From Blepharisma stoltei (taxonomy: Eukaryota; Ciliophora; Heterotrichea; Heterotrichida; Blepharismidae): DNA of 64,000 nucleotides. How positions within the stretch are numbered: the first letter of the stretch is position 1; every line of letters starts with the position of its first letter. The stretch covers positions 1-64,000 of the forward strand of contig CAJZBQ010000059.1 of the NCBI GenBank assembly GCA_914767885.1. Reading direction: 5' to 3'. Under the pieces are notes generated by a model, which was not told where the DNA came from, ran no database searches, and saw only the letters and a list, made by a program, of their open reading frames with translations. Below are positions 26,301-36,289 of this stretch, one piece after another. Made by a program: the position numbers and the translations under genes.

Positions 26301-26789
26301 AAATTTCGGCTTGATGTATGCATGATCTCCATCAGTGATTACAAGTCCATGAGTTCAATTAAAATGAGCTAAAGTTGCAAAATACGCATCGGTTTGGGCT
26401 AAGTTTGATGGAAGGATGTCATATGTCCATTCGTCGTAAAGAGATTCTTGATTTTTCTGAGGAACCAAATGAACTTTATTATTTTCTTTGCATAATTGAG
26501 AAAGGCTCAGTTGCGTTTCAAAACTGTTTGATAAATCAAGAACGATTATGGCATTAGGATGTGAGTTAACACACTCTGAAATTAAAGAATAATCGCACTG
26601 ATACCACTCGACGACTGATTCAAACTGATATTTTGCTTCTTCAATCCAAACTTGATTGAGCTCATTCCTATCATTTTTAGCAATAATAATTTCAACTGAA
26701 GAACATAAATTGAACATTGTTAAAAAAAATAGTTTCTTCATAAATCCGATATCAGAAAAATTTTTCGATATTTTAGCCTTTTTGTTCAT
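23332..26789 (-). pseudogene. Receptor-like protein, copy F: inverted near-copy of D with one frameshift
   Basis: It matches copy D closely from MNKKAKISKNFSDIG to the tail LMPKDFS, with in-frame TGA Trp codons at the same sites. The frame is open from 26,789 to about 23,915. There a run that reads attttttctttt in D is one base shorter here, so the last about 200 residues (IALLCYEPLAVL onward) are in another frame. One base in a homopolymer could be an assembly error, in which case this would be a second intact gene of about 1,150 aa. It points toward copy D (tail to tail). Confidence 0.7.
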
Positions 26790-27400
26790 TTTTTAACTAA
26801 GTAAATTGTTTAATTATTTTCCCAATGTGAGAATTTGGTCTAATGAGTCTATCAATTGAGAACTATTAGCGCCCTAATGATAGTAAATAAGATTTATTAT
26901 GATGCGATAGTGCCATGGCATAGACTTTCCAAAAGCTTATATCTCGCAGAATATGGTGCATTAAGATGAGGTTATTTACTCATATTCCAAAAAAATAAGC
27001 AAAGTGTATATTATAAAATTAAATTCTTTGAATAGCATAAATATCATGCAAATTTATAAAAATAAAAGCATAAACAATTAAAATAAAGATATTTAAATTT
27101 TTTTTTCTCAAGTTTTTTGGAATCCGACATATTTTGAAACCTCAATACTGAAAAATATGTCAGAATTTCTTAATATGATTTCTCTTAAAATATAAAATGA
27201 AATTTAAGAATCAAAAATATATGCAATCCATAATGATATTTAAAACACTATATATATCTATATTATTCATAGCTGCATATGCTTTCTTCTATATAAAAAA
27301 GTTATTAATGAATTAAAACTCTAATACAAAAATAAATAAAAAATCAGCAAAAAGGAAGCAAGGCATTTCTAGTATAGGGTTTGTAAAGAGGGATCAAATT
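26790..27400. promoter_or_regulatory. Divergent 5'-flank module between copy F and a truncated type-2 start
   Basis: 26,815-27,110 is the flank of copy F (minus strand). 27,120-27,390 matches the flank and first codons of copy B on the plus strand (caaaaatcagcaaa, ggcatttct, tagggtttgtaaaga), but the would-be ATG reads ata and the gene stops after about 20 codons. This is the third copy of the back-to-back module. Confidence 0.6.
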
Positions 27401-28953
27401 ATTTAATATTAAGGCTTCTTCTTTAATATTTCAGCTGAGGTAAGCCATAAAATTCAATCTGGAAGGCGCTAAGAATGGCTTAAAGATAATGGAAAAAATA
27501 AATATCTGATCCATTATTTATTTAACATTAAGGAGATTTTGACTTCAAAATTTTATTTTCGAAAAATAGCTATCTAGAGGGGAAATTACACTTTGGATAA
27601 ACAGTTAAACACCCTATAAGCCAAACTTAATTAAAATTATGCAAAATATAGCATTTAAACCAAAATTATGCTTATTATGTTTATAAATCATAAGTGTGCA
27701 TTATGTAGAATTCTTCCAGAAATTTGATATCAAGTATCCTCGTGGATGCAATAGAGTCGCTCATCAGGCAGGCATTTAGGAATTTATAGATAGCGTATTT
27801 GTTATAGATAAATCTCAAGTCACCTTAATTTATATATTAGAATCTCGATCATTTTTATTAGAAATGCAATTGAAATAATAGCGCATATTGCGTATATTAG
27901 TGGATTGCAGAGTTTATTTAAGAAATAGAAAAAGATTAATTAAGTCTATTACATATTTCCTATTTTATATTCTGAGCATCCAAAATTGATGCAAAATTAT
28001 TTTAAATAAATTATATTTCATTAAGAGCTGATTAAAGTGAATGCGGGTGTATATATGAAAATTCTAAAATTTTATTTGCTAAATTTTTATAAGGTTGCAA
28101 AAGTGACATAAGGCAATAGAAAATATTCTAAAATTTAATACTATACTGAAGAGCTAGCAAAATTAATACTTGTGAATGGCAGATTGCCTTATTTAAGATT
28201 TTATCCTCTTCTGAAGATGCTTGATAGAAAATTTCTTGAAGAGTTTTTAAATATGACCTAAAGATGACAATAAATGCTTTTGGCTTAAAGGCTATATGTT
28301 TTGCATTTATTCAGTTGCGGGTTATGGATTATATACCCTCAGAATAATTTTACTGAAACTAATTATTTGGGTAAAGCATTGCCTTTCATCTAGACTGGCA
28401 TTCAGGAGCATTGATGAAATTTAGATAAATCTCTCATTATTTTTAGACATCTTGATAACCTTCAGAGGAAATACCATAACAATAATTAGTGCATATTAGA
28501 GCACTGTAGAGTTTATTTTTATTATGGAAAAGGATGAATTAAAGTCTAATAATTATTTTCATATATACATTCCAAGCATTTAAGTCTCTTATTTAATTAT
28601 ACTATATTTTAGTAAAGGTTGAGCTGAAAAAAAAATCAATGCGGATAGATATAAAACTTTTATCTAAAGAGCTGTAAATAATATAGTAACATAGAGTGAA
28701 CAGCATGGAACTTCTGATCCTAACTCACTATATAATTTTTCTGAATTTATTCAAAAAGAATGCACAAGGGAGTTTTCCTAAAAATTATAATATCGCAGCG
28801 AAGTTATTAATTATATTTTAAAATCAAGTTATTTTTCTATAACAGCCAATACAAAATATATTTATAAAATTTAAATGTATAATTTTTATTAAACATAATG
28901 CATCAAAATCTAAGATGCTTTTTATACAGAATAAAATTAATCTGAAATGCAAT
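27400..28953. other. Decayed AT-rich region with a diverged direct repeat, no gene recognised
   Basis: No frame of interest. Two blocks, about 27,790-28,050 and 28,420-28,660, share ordered motifs (agataaatctc, gcatattagtg/gcatattagag, gagtttatt, tctaatta, attatatt, aatgcggg/aatgcgga), so they are a diverged tandem repeat about 620 bp apart. It may derive from an old gene duplication. Confidence 0.4.
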
Positions 28954-30926
28954 TTAATTGCTAAAATCAGCTTTAAGCTGAGTGCCATCAGGCATTGTAA
29001 GTAAAGATTGATTATTTTTGATTCATGGATGATTCAAGGCGATGTCAATAGTTATCCTTTTATTGAAGTCAAATTCAAGCATTTTTTCTATCTCTCTCAT
29101 TTTATTTTTTTAATTTTAAAAATAAAATATTGCTTTAAAAAAAACTTTAAATTAGATCTTTAAGATGAGCTATTTACTAAGCAAATCTTTCAGTTCTCCT
29201 GCAGCTAAAATTCAATTATTTTCTTCAAAATCAAGGCCTCTTTTATAGCTGTTTAGGAGATCATTCTTGCTTTGCCCTCGAAACGGAGGCTTTCCTTGGA
29301 TCATTAAATATAAAATAACTCCAACACTTCAAATATCACTAGCAGGATTATCATAAACCCGACTGAGTATTTCAGGAGCCATATAGCAAGTCTATATGTA
29401 ATTTACCACCCCATTTATTTTAATTTGGTCTTCTGGTTCTCAAGGATAATTTAAACCAATTATTTTGCAATTAGTTTTCACATCTCTTGAGTCTATATAA
29501 ATGTTTTCAAGGTTTAACCCTAAATGAAAAATTCTGTTCTTATGAAAATAATGTAAACCGCATAAAATATCTTTTATTATATTGCAAGCCATAGAGCTCC
29601 CAATATTTCCATTATGAATCTTATGAAGTAAATTATTTCCAGGAAAGAACTCATAAATTAAAGATCAATTTTCTTCTGATTCATAGACTTCGTGAAGCTT
29701 GATAACGTTTGGGTGATCCTAAATTATTCTTATCTTTCCGAGAGTCATTAAGATACTAAAGAAATCCTGATTTTTAAAAAATTAAGATTTAGTAAGTAAT
29801 TAAATCTCACCTTCATGAGTGAACAATAAATTTTGCTCGCTCATAGATGAGCTATAAATTTTTTTTTTCAAATTTTAAGAAATTCATACTTCACAAAAAT
29901 TGGAAGGAAAAAATTAATTAAATTTGCAAAATTTATGATAGAACATAAATTTAATTCATTAAATATTTTGCCTCTAAATTTTTTAAAATTGAAGCCTCCA
30001 AAACATCTTCTAATAAATCATCAACAAAAAAAACTTTGCTTACTCTAGGATAGAGTTACAAGACATTGGAATTTTTGAATTTCCATTATATATTTTTCTT
30101 GAGCTTCTATAGGTTCTGAGGAATTATTAAAATAGTGTGATCTTACGAGGACTCTGGTGTTGATCCAGACCCAGAGAAGAGGAACCACGTGATGATAGTT
30201 CTCGGGTGGGCTTTTTGTCCAGGGTCTAGCCCTCAAACTATTTTGCCTAGCTTGCAGACGTGTCTGCTGGCACAATATCCTTCAGCTCTCAATGGAGCTT
30301 TTCTAAGACTGTGATACGGCTCACCATGGAGGAGGCAAAGACAGCTCACCCATATTAGGAGCCCTGTCGAGGTCGAGGTCTTTTTTTAGTTTAATGTAAC
30401 CCAGAACCAACGTGAATCTATCCTTGGGATGGTGGGAGGTGAAATAATCTCTGAAAACCAGCTATAATTTAATTCTAATCTAATCTATAGGTATTGAAGC
30501 TTTTTCAACTTCTCTAATAACCCTTTTAAGCCCAGTTTTTCGATCTTTTGCCAAAAAAGTTTTTCCATTTTTCTCAGAATGTAGCTTTCTGACGACTGAG
30601 AAATTATCTTTAATAAGGATTTTCAAAAATGCATGTGAGAAGCCTTCATTAAATAAGTCACCTGAAGAGTTAGTATCAGGAGTTTTTGTTGAGGATAATT
30701 TCATGTTTTTTGATAAGAATGGGCTCTTTGGCGGTGAAGGGCTTGATGATCAAGCTTTATAATGTCGCTTTGGTGTTCTTGGCGACAGTTTCGATTTTCG
30801 CCCTATATTAGATGTTTCTGGAGCAATTATTTTGAACTCGATTTCTGACTTTAAAGATTTAGTAGAAATGGCAACCTGATCCTCTTCACAGGTGGGATCT
30901 GACCGTTTGGAGCAGCAGCAACCCAT
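28954..30926 (-). CDS. CDPK-like protein kinase, predicted pseudokinase, N-terminally acylated, two 15-nt introns (388 aa after removing insertions)
   Basis: Start MGCCCSKR (30,926) is a strong myristoylation/palmitoylation signal. A kinase domain follows: FSVVRKL, KTFLAKDRKTG, RVIREVEK (Arg at the VAIK Lys position), HPNVIKLHEVYE, FHLGLNLENI where HRDLKPEN is usual, IGLNYP where DFG is usual, CYMAPEIL, SDIWSVGVILYLM and KRITIDIALNHPWI. Loss of the Lys and both catalytic Asp suggests a pseudokinase. Two exact 15-nt introns, 30,045-30,059 and 29,392-29,406, each contain a TAG if unspliced. Three insertions interrupt it: a SINE-like element (30,115-30,492), a 326-bp MITE relic (29,722-30,047) and a 72-bp TA insertion (29,105-29,176). 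Removal leaves 389 codons including the stop. No EF-hands follow. Confidence 0.75.
29105..29176. other. 72-bp TA-bounded internal insertion (IES-like)
   Basis: It lies between TA at 29,103-29,104 and TA at 29,175-29,176. Left in place it gives a TAG after LKDLLSK. Taken out, the frame continues into MREIEKMLEFDFNKRITI, the expected end of a kinase domain. Confidence 0.65.
29722..30047. mobile_element. 326-bp degenerate MITE at an intron's 3' splice site
   Basis: It is bounded by CTA (TAG on the gene strand) at 29,719-29,721 and 30,045-30,047. It contains remnants of the CTCCC family (gagtgaacaataaattttgctcgctca, aattggaaggaaaaaatt). Because the duplicated TAG is the last codon-sized part of the 15-nt intron, precise excision leaves a normal GT...TAG intron joined to GATCACCC (Asp-His-Pro). 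Confidence 0.65.
30115..30492 (+). mobile_element. SINE-like element in the pseudokinase gene, 8-bp duplication ctataggt
   Basis: A 378-bp segment richer in G+C than its surroundings, ending taattctaatctaatct and flanked by ctataggt at 30,107-30,114 and 30,485-30,492. Removal joins KASIPI to EAQEKYIMEI in frame. The (TAATC)-type tail and target duplication point to target-primed retrotransposition. No coding frame of its own. Confidence 0.75.
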
Positions 30927-30992
30927 TTTCTTTGTTCTAAAAACGATAATTAAAAACGGAATAAAAAAATGTTTTGGAAGTAAATTATTCAA

Positions 30993-31937
30993 AAGTTGGG
31001 GTTTTTAAAGTGATATATTCTAATCTATAATCTTATGTGATAGCCTAATATGCATAATTTTATTATAAATCAATTTTTTTAAAATATCAAACTTTATGGC
31101 ATTTTTAACAATAAATTTCCAAAATTATATAAATGAATAATAGTCTATTAATATAAATTTTATTACGTTTATTAAAGATTTAGATAGAATAATGCTATGC
31201 TCTAAGGATTTGCTTATATTTTAATTAGATTATAATTTTAACTTCCCTTTTTATTAATTACTTGAGATGTGAATTTAAATTTGTCTAGCTCCAATTAAAA
31301 TAATAAAAAATTAGCTTAATTTGTTCTTATATGATAATATGGAGTATTGAAGGTTTAGGACACCAAAGATTATTATTTGCTTATCACACTTAAAGCAGCT
31401 GCCATATTCTGTTGACAAATTAGCAATAATTTTAATGCATATTCTTTCTAATCCGTTAATATCATCTGATTGGAAAATATTCCTTGTGTGGCATTTTATG
31501 GATTTCTTCGAGCTCTTTTCTTGTTATATTTTGGAAAAACTGCATAGATTCGATCATATGTCTCATGAGGAAACACAAATTTTGACCAAAAATCCGCTAT
31601 GAAATGTCAAACGAGGAAAATTCTCTAATCGAATGGCATTTACTCTTTCTAATAGCTTCATAAGACATGACTTTACTAAATTTCTATTATCATTCCTTCA
31701 CAATATGCTTCTTTGTTTGGGATAAGTCTGGTAATAAAATCAAGAATTTATCATATAATAGTTAATATTAATAAATATAATATTTTAACATAATATAGTC
31801 CTAAAATTCATGTAAAATTTTAAAAAATTGGAGATAAGTGCTCCATATAAACAATAAAGGAACTGGTTTGCAAAAATAGTCCGATTTTTAAACAAATTTC
31901 TATTATTTCTATTTTAATAAGCCCCCTATAAATCAAA
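30993..31937. pseudogene. Intergenic region with a possible minus-strand gene relic (31,330-31,710)
   Basis: Most is plain AT-rich DNA. On the minus strand at 31,330-31,710 short open pieces read protein-like (MSYEAIRKS, FLMRHMIESMQFFQNITR, KELEEIHKMPHKEYF) but are cut by TAG and TAA in every frame. Probably a decayed gene; no family recognised. Confidence 0.3.
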
Positions 31938-32447
31938 ATGAAATATCGTAAAGGAAGCGATAAAAAGGAAGAAAAAGAAGAAAATGACAAGCAAAACCAA
32001 TCTGCTGAAACCAAGCGAGAAGCCTATTTTTCTCATCTTTCCAAAGAATTCACAAAATCCCTCAGAGAAGAAAACTACGAAGATGCAGAAGCTCTTCTAA
32101 AAGACCTTGCCAAGCCTGAACTAATGGAACTTATTAAACGGGAAAGGCTCAACCTATTTAAGCTTGCCCTTATCACTTGCAAACTTCCTACAGTCCTTAA
32201 CTGACTTATCAATAACTTACCGACAAAGCAAATGAAAAGAATTATTTCCTCAGAAAAATTCGCAAAACTTAAAGATTTTTTGCTAGAATTTATAGTCCAC
32301 TCTAAAAGAAACCGAGTTTCAGAGAAAAAGCGGAACCTTTCAATACAAAAAGCTAAATTGCTGTTTAGCATTGGGGATAAACAAGTTAATAAGATCATAC
32401 TTAACCACGTGCCATGGGTTAAAGAATACAAACTAAAAGAAAAATAA
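31938..32447 (+). CDS. Small basic helical protein, hypothetical (169 aa)
   Basis: ATG to TAA with one in-frame TGA (32,202) read as Trp. A highly charged start (KYRKGSDKKEEKEENDKQNQ) is followed by predicted helices with Lys/Leu repeats (LREENYEDAEALLKDLAKPE, LINNLPTKQMKRII) and a basic end. No signal peptide, TM or known motif. It is convergent with the p24 gene, with only about 35 bases between stop codons. Function unknown; coding status is supported by composition and the gene-like spacing. Confidence 0.6.
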
Positions 32448-32481
32448 TTTATAGACTAATAAATATGTTATTCATTATTAC

Positions 32482-33543
32482 CTAAAGCATTCTTCTGTTT
32501 TCCAGCAATTTCTTTATATAAAACATTTGCCAAAAAGTAACCACAGCCACCCCAAAGCTCTCTAAAATGCTGAACCAGAACAAATTATCATTAGCACTCG
32601 CCACAGTCCTATAATGAGACTCCATTCTTAGCGTCGCGAATTGATTATCAACCTGAAAATCCTTTACTCCTTTTTGGATTTTCACTAAATATTGCTCTAC
32701 AGGCTCTAAGTGCTGATTTAAAAGAATTTCTTCGGTTGAGTTCCCAGTATGCAGAGCTAGCGTCACATAATGTTTTTGCAATAAGCTGTAATTTTTGAAC
32801 CTCAGGAAATACTGGCCTTTATACATAGCATCAAACCAAAAAACAGCTTCTTTCCTTTTTCTGAGCTCAATAAGGACTCTGTCCCTGGGGTCGACAACAA
32901 AAAAGTCAATATCAGTAGTTTCTTTACTTGAGATAAACCAAGCTCCACGTACGTGTGAAGGTGAAATAGTTATATCAGCGTAAAATTCGTCTTCGCCACG
33001 TGGGACCATTTCAAAAGTGATCATTTCGTCAGGGACGAAGTCTTTCATGTGCTCTTCCCATTCTTTGGCAAGATCATATGTAGGGTCATCAGGGTTAACT
33101 TCGTGATGCTTGTAATCAGGGTCGTTTTCTCTTAATAAGTCTTCTTTGGTTATATGCTTTAGATAGGGTATAGAAGCGTTTTATTTTTTATTAAAAGCAG
33201 TTTAATTTTTAAAATATGGAAAAATGACAGAAAAATCATTTTAGGTTTAGGCAATTAGGATAGTATTTAAAGGAATTCCTCTAAAAGGCTCTTTAGCAGC
33301 TTCATCCTTTGGGGCAGGATTTTGAGCTGGAGGGTCTGCTGGCACAAATTTTTCATCATTAATTGGATTATTTGGGGCTTGATATATTTCTTCTTTATTT
33401 AGCGCTGAGTTTTCAAGTTCTTGCTGCTCATCAGTACTGTGTTCATGCTTTGGGATTTGCTCTTCTTGGTCTATTTGAGCAAAAGCTATGCTGATTATGA
33501 TAAATAGTAAAATTTTCATAATTATCTTATGTGGAATTGCCAT
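32482..33543 (-). CDS. p24 (TMED/emp24) family cargo receptor, GOLD domain (325 aa after removing an 84-bp insertion)
   Basis: An N-terminal signal peptide (MKILLFIIISIAFAQ; the start may be 33,543 or the Met eight codons on) leads into an acidic, Pro-rich region absent from usual p24 proteins of about 200 aa. The GOLD-like beta domain (MITFEMVPRGEDEFYADITI, GAWFISSKETTDIDFFVVDP), a coiled coil and a C-terminal TM (FWFSILESFGVAVVTFWQMF) follow. The short basic tail YIKKLLENRRML has the dilysine-type signal expected for ER-Golgi cycling. A TAA after NTILIA is removed with an 84-bp TA-bounded insertion (33,166-33,249), which joins ILIA to YLKHITKEDLL. Role: COPI/COPII cargo selection. Confidence 0.7.
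33166..33249. other. 84-bp TA-bounded internal insertion (IES-like) in the p24 gene
   Basis: TA at 33,164-33,165 and 33,248-33,249. It carries stop codons in the gene's frame; removal (a multiple of three) links the signal-peptide exon to the acidic linker. The exact join is the one that keeps the frame open; there is no paralogue here to confirm it. Confidence 0.5.
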
Positions 33544-33911
33544 GTACCCAATTTATTTCACATTAAAAGAAAATTCTAAGCAATATGATTGTAAATTATC
33601 AAATAAAATTCTACTTTTCTTTAAATTTTGCGAATCTAATGTATTTTTCTATAAATAGCTCGCTGAAAATATAATTTTGAGAGAAATTTTCATGCGTTGT
33701 GTTAGTAATATATCTAGATAAAATGAGATCATAAGGCATCAAATTGAAGCTTTATCCTAATATATATTTCTTTCTGTTTAAGTAAATAAGAATTAATGAT
33801 CCATTGCATATTTTTAACACTAAAATAATTATACCATTCTTTGTCATATAATCAATTTTATTAATTTATTTATATTACCTACACTTAAACTTGCATAGTA
33901 TAATTTTTAAG
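33544..33911. other. Intergenic, divergent between p24 gene and F-box gene 1
   Basis: 368 AT-rich bases between two divergent start codons. Nothing beyond likely promoters can be seen. Confidence 0.5.
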
Positions 33912-36155
33912 ATGGCATCAGAACAAAAAGCTAGTCTTCAATGTTTGAGCTTAAATCTGCTTACAGAAATTTCTGAATATCTTCTACCCCTTGATATAGT
34001 CTCTCTCCTTGGAGTCTGCAAACGCCTCCACTCTTTTTGGACCTCCAAACTCGCCTATAAAACAATCCTAAACCCACCCTATTTCAATCTAACTGTTAGA
34101 GAATCATGGCTTCTTTTGCAAATCAAATATTTATCTGAGCGTAAAAATTATCCTGAAATTCAAAGAATTGGTTCCTTGAAAATGATTTATGTTCTCGATA
34201 TATCTTATAGCCCTTTGGTTTTGACCTTATTTTTAGATAAAAATTTATCAAAATGAAAACCATATAAAAACAATAGATACAAAATTATCAAAAATCTTGA
34301 AACGAATTTCTCTTACTTACTTAATTATCTGGTGGTTAAGGTGTCTAGTGCCACAGCCCAAAATGGACCTATGGCAAAACTAGTGACGTAGGCGAGCCAT
34401 CTTGGAACAGGTCAGCCCTGGCCAAGCCTTCTATCAACTCCTGCTTCACCAGCCTTGCTGCACGTCTCACCCGGCGCGATGCCGTCGCCCTTGTCTCGAC
34501 TCAGCTCCTGCGCGTGTTCCGCCTAAGGGTCATCTTCCCGTGGAGATGTGCTGAGAGGTAAAAGCCCGAAATCTTGAGAGGACTGAGGAGCAGTTCCTCT
34601 GGTTATCCCCAGAGTTAAACCACTATTGCTGTCCAGAAGTTCTCGAGTGAAAACCTAACCCCATAAATAAAATTCCATGAGGGAGAGAAAATTAGCAGAG
34701 CTAATTTCTCTCGAACCGAATGCCATTTTATTTATGAAACGAATTTCTCAGTTCATTCTCTGGCTTATCACAATGGCCATTTATGCATTCTATATACCAT
34801 ATACATAAAATGGCGGACGGCGACCGACCCACCCTCTCAGTGGTGGTTACCCATGTATATCCGGGCATGGTTTTTGGAGCCAAGAGTTAGCCCAACAACG
34901 TCTGGGACCTCGAAGCGAGAGGCCTAAGCGCAAAAGCCGCTGTTTTTGTGACTCCTTTTTGCCAGCAGCGCTCAGCCCAGTGAGTGCCCGAAATGAGGCA
35001 GGGCGACTTACCTGCCTAAGCTGCTTTTGTGGCTCGCCCCAAATGGCGAAAGCTGTTGAGTTCTTTCTCGGGATGACTGGAAAAGAGGGGAAGGCGAGTT
35101 AGACAACTAAATGGGGATCTCTCCAGTTTAAAAGGTGCCCTTCAATGGGCAGATCTGGCGGACGACGCAGCGGAGTTGGCGTAAACTTAGGCGACGATCC
35201 AAGTTGGAAATGGAGGCGGTCAGCAAAGCCGGTATAAGACGGCCCTTGACATTGCCTCTACCGAGAAACCGGGGTTTCGGCCCGGGCTTGGTGAACGCTC
35301 TGCCACCATGCGGGAAACCGTAGCATGCTTCCTCGGACGTAGTGGGGACCTTAAATACCTAGCGTTAATCTAATCTAATCTAATTTATGCATTCTATATA
35401 CCAATAATATGCTGAGATGTTTATTAAATAGTGAAATATTGCTTAATATTGAGAATTTTGAAATAAATTATTTAAATGTGCTGAAAATGTTTTATTTGAA
35501 TAATGCTGAGTATTTAGTATTATTTCTCAATTCAGGATGAGTCGTTTTTATGAATAATCAATGCGAAATTATTTCAAATCGAAAAATAGGTACTATTTCT
35601 GAATATAAAGTAATAAAAAATGATATCTTTATTGCGTGTGTATATAATGAAGTCATTGCTATATCCCCAAATAAAGTCCAAAAACTTTGTGTCTTCAAAG
35701 ATATAGTTAGCCCAAATATTTTTATAAATAAAGAAAGTCAAAAAATAATAATAGGAATTTCGAAAAATGTAGAGACTCAATTTCAGCATAAATCAATTCA
35801 AATTGCAAAAAAAGGAAAATATTATGCAGATATTGAGAGGCGTTTGTTTTTCCAAAAGATTAACAATAGAAGTTGTGTCTCAGTCGTTGATGAAAAAACT
35901 AATAAAAAATATCGATTTAAAGCTGCTAGGGAAGTTGCTAGCATATTTGGCGACAAAAGAATGATACTTGTAGCAGTAAACCACTGAGAGAATAGGCAAA
36001 CAAGTCTTTTATTTTATTTATGAGAAGATGGATCGCCAATTTTTACAAAAGATTTTGATAAGAATATAAATGTTTTAGGATTTGAGTTTCCTTATGTCAT
36101 TTATTCGTATACTTCTGATATAATGATTGAGGAAATTCATGTTATGAAGTTGTAG
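33912..36155 (+). CDS. F-box-like protein, tandem family member 1 (400 aa after removing two retroelement insertions)
   Basis: Start MASEQKASLQC. The F-box-like segment is at residues about 12-50 (LSLNLLTEISEYLLPLDIVS, LLGVCKRLHSFW). The rest is beta-rich, with repeats such as LCILYTNN, IFIACVYNEVIAISPNKVQ and FPYVIYSYTSD that align with members 2-4, perhaps a propeller-like substrate domain. F-box proteins recruit targets to SCF ubiquitin ligases. Two insertions (34,313-34,749 and 34,800-35,403) break the frame. Removing both at their duplications (437+604=1,041 bases) yields NFSVHSLAYHNGHLCILYTN, which matches the paralogues' AYEN..LA..YTN. TGA Trp codons are at 34,254, 35,538 and 35,985. 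Stop TAG 36,153. Confidence 0.65.
34313..34749 (+). mobile_element. SINE-like element 1 in F-box gene 1, 15-bp target duplication
   Basis: A 437-bp insertion flanked by the exact repeat tgaaacgaatttctc (34,298-34,312 and 34,735-34,749). It is G+C-rich compared with the gene and has no long frame. It shares the motif gtccagaagttct (about 34,632) with the element at 36,664-37,060. A tRNA-like A-box stretch (tggttaaggtgt, 34,332) is present, but I could not find a convincing B box. Confidence 0.8.
34800..35403 (+). mobile_element. SINE-like or truncated LINE element 2 in F-box gene 1, 20-bp target duplication
   Basis: A 604-bp insertion flanked by the exact repeat tttatgcattctatatacca (34,780-34,799 and 35,384-35,403). 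The body is strikingly G+C-rich (cggcccgggcttgg, gcggacgacgcagcgg) in an AT-rich genome and ends (taatc)3-taa. The 62-codon frame at 35,135 has no recognisable domain. Exact duplication and tail indicate recent target-primed insertion; the unusual composition could mean an RNA-gene origin or transfer. Confidence 0.8.
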
Positions 36156-36289
36156 GGAAAAAATTAGATAAATTTTAAAAATTATAAATAATTTATAGTA
36201 AGTCATCTCTCCATATAAGAACAGTCTCAGTTATTAAAAATACTTTTAGATACTATAGAGAAAATAGCCATGTGATATTTAAATTCTAG

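Noticed and set aside
34332-34420. tRNA gene or clear tRNA-derived SINE head
   Set aside because: A box-A-like string is present but no B box and no cloverleaf could be drawn; not called.
35135-35323. 62-codon Arg/Pro-rich frame in the G+C-rich element
   Set aside because: Stops are rare in G+C-rich DNA; no conserved domain, and it lies wholly inside a SINE-like insertion.
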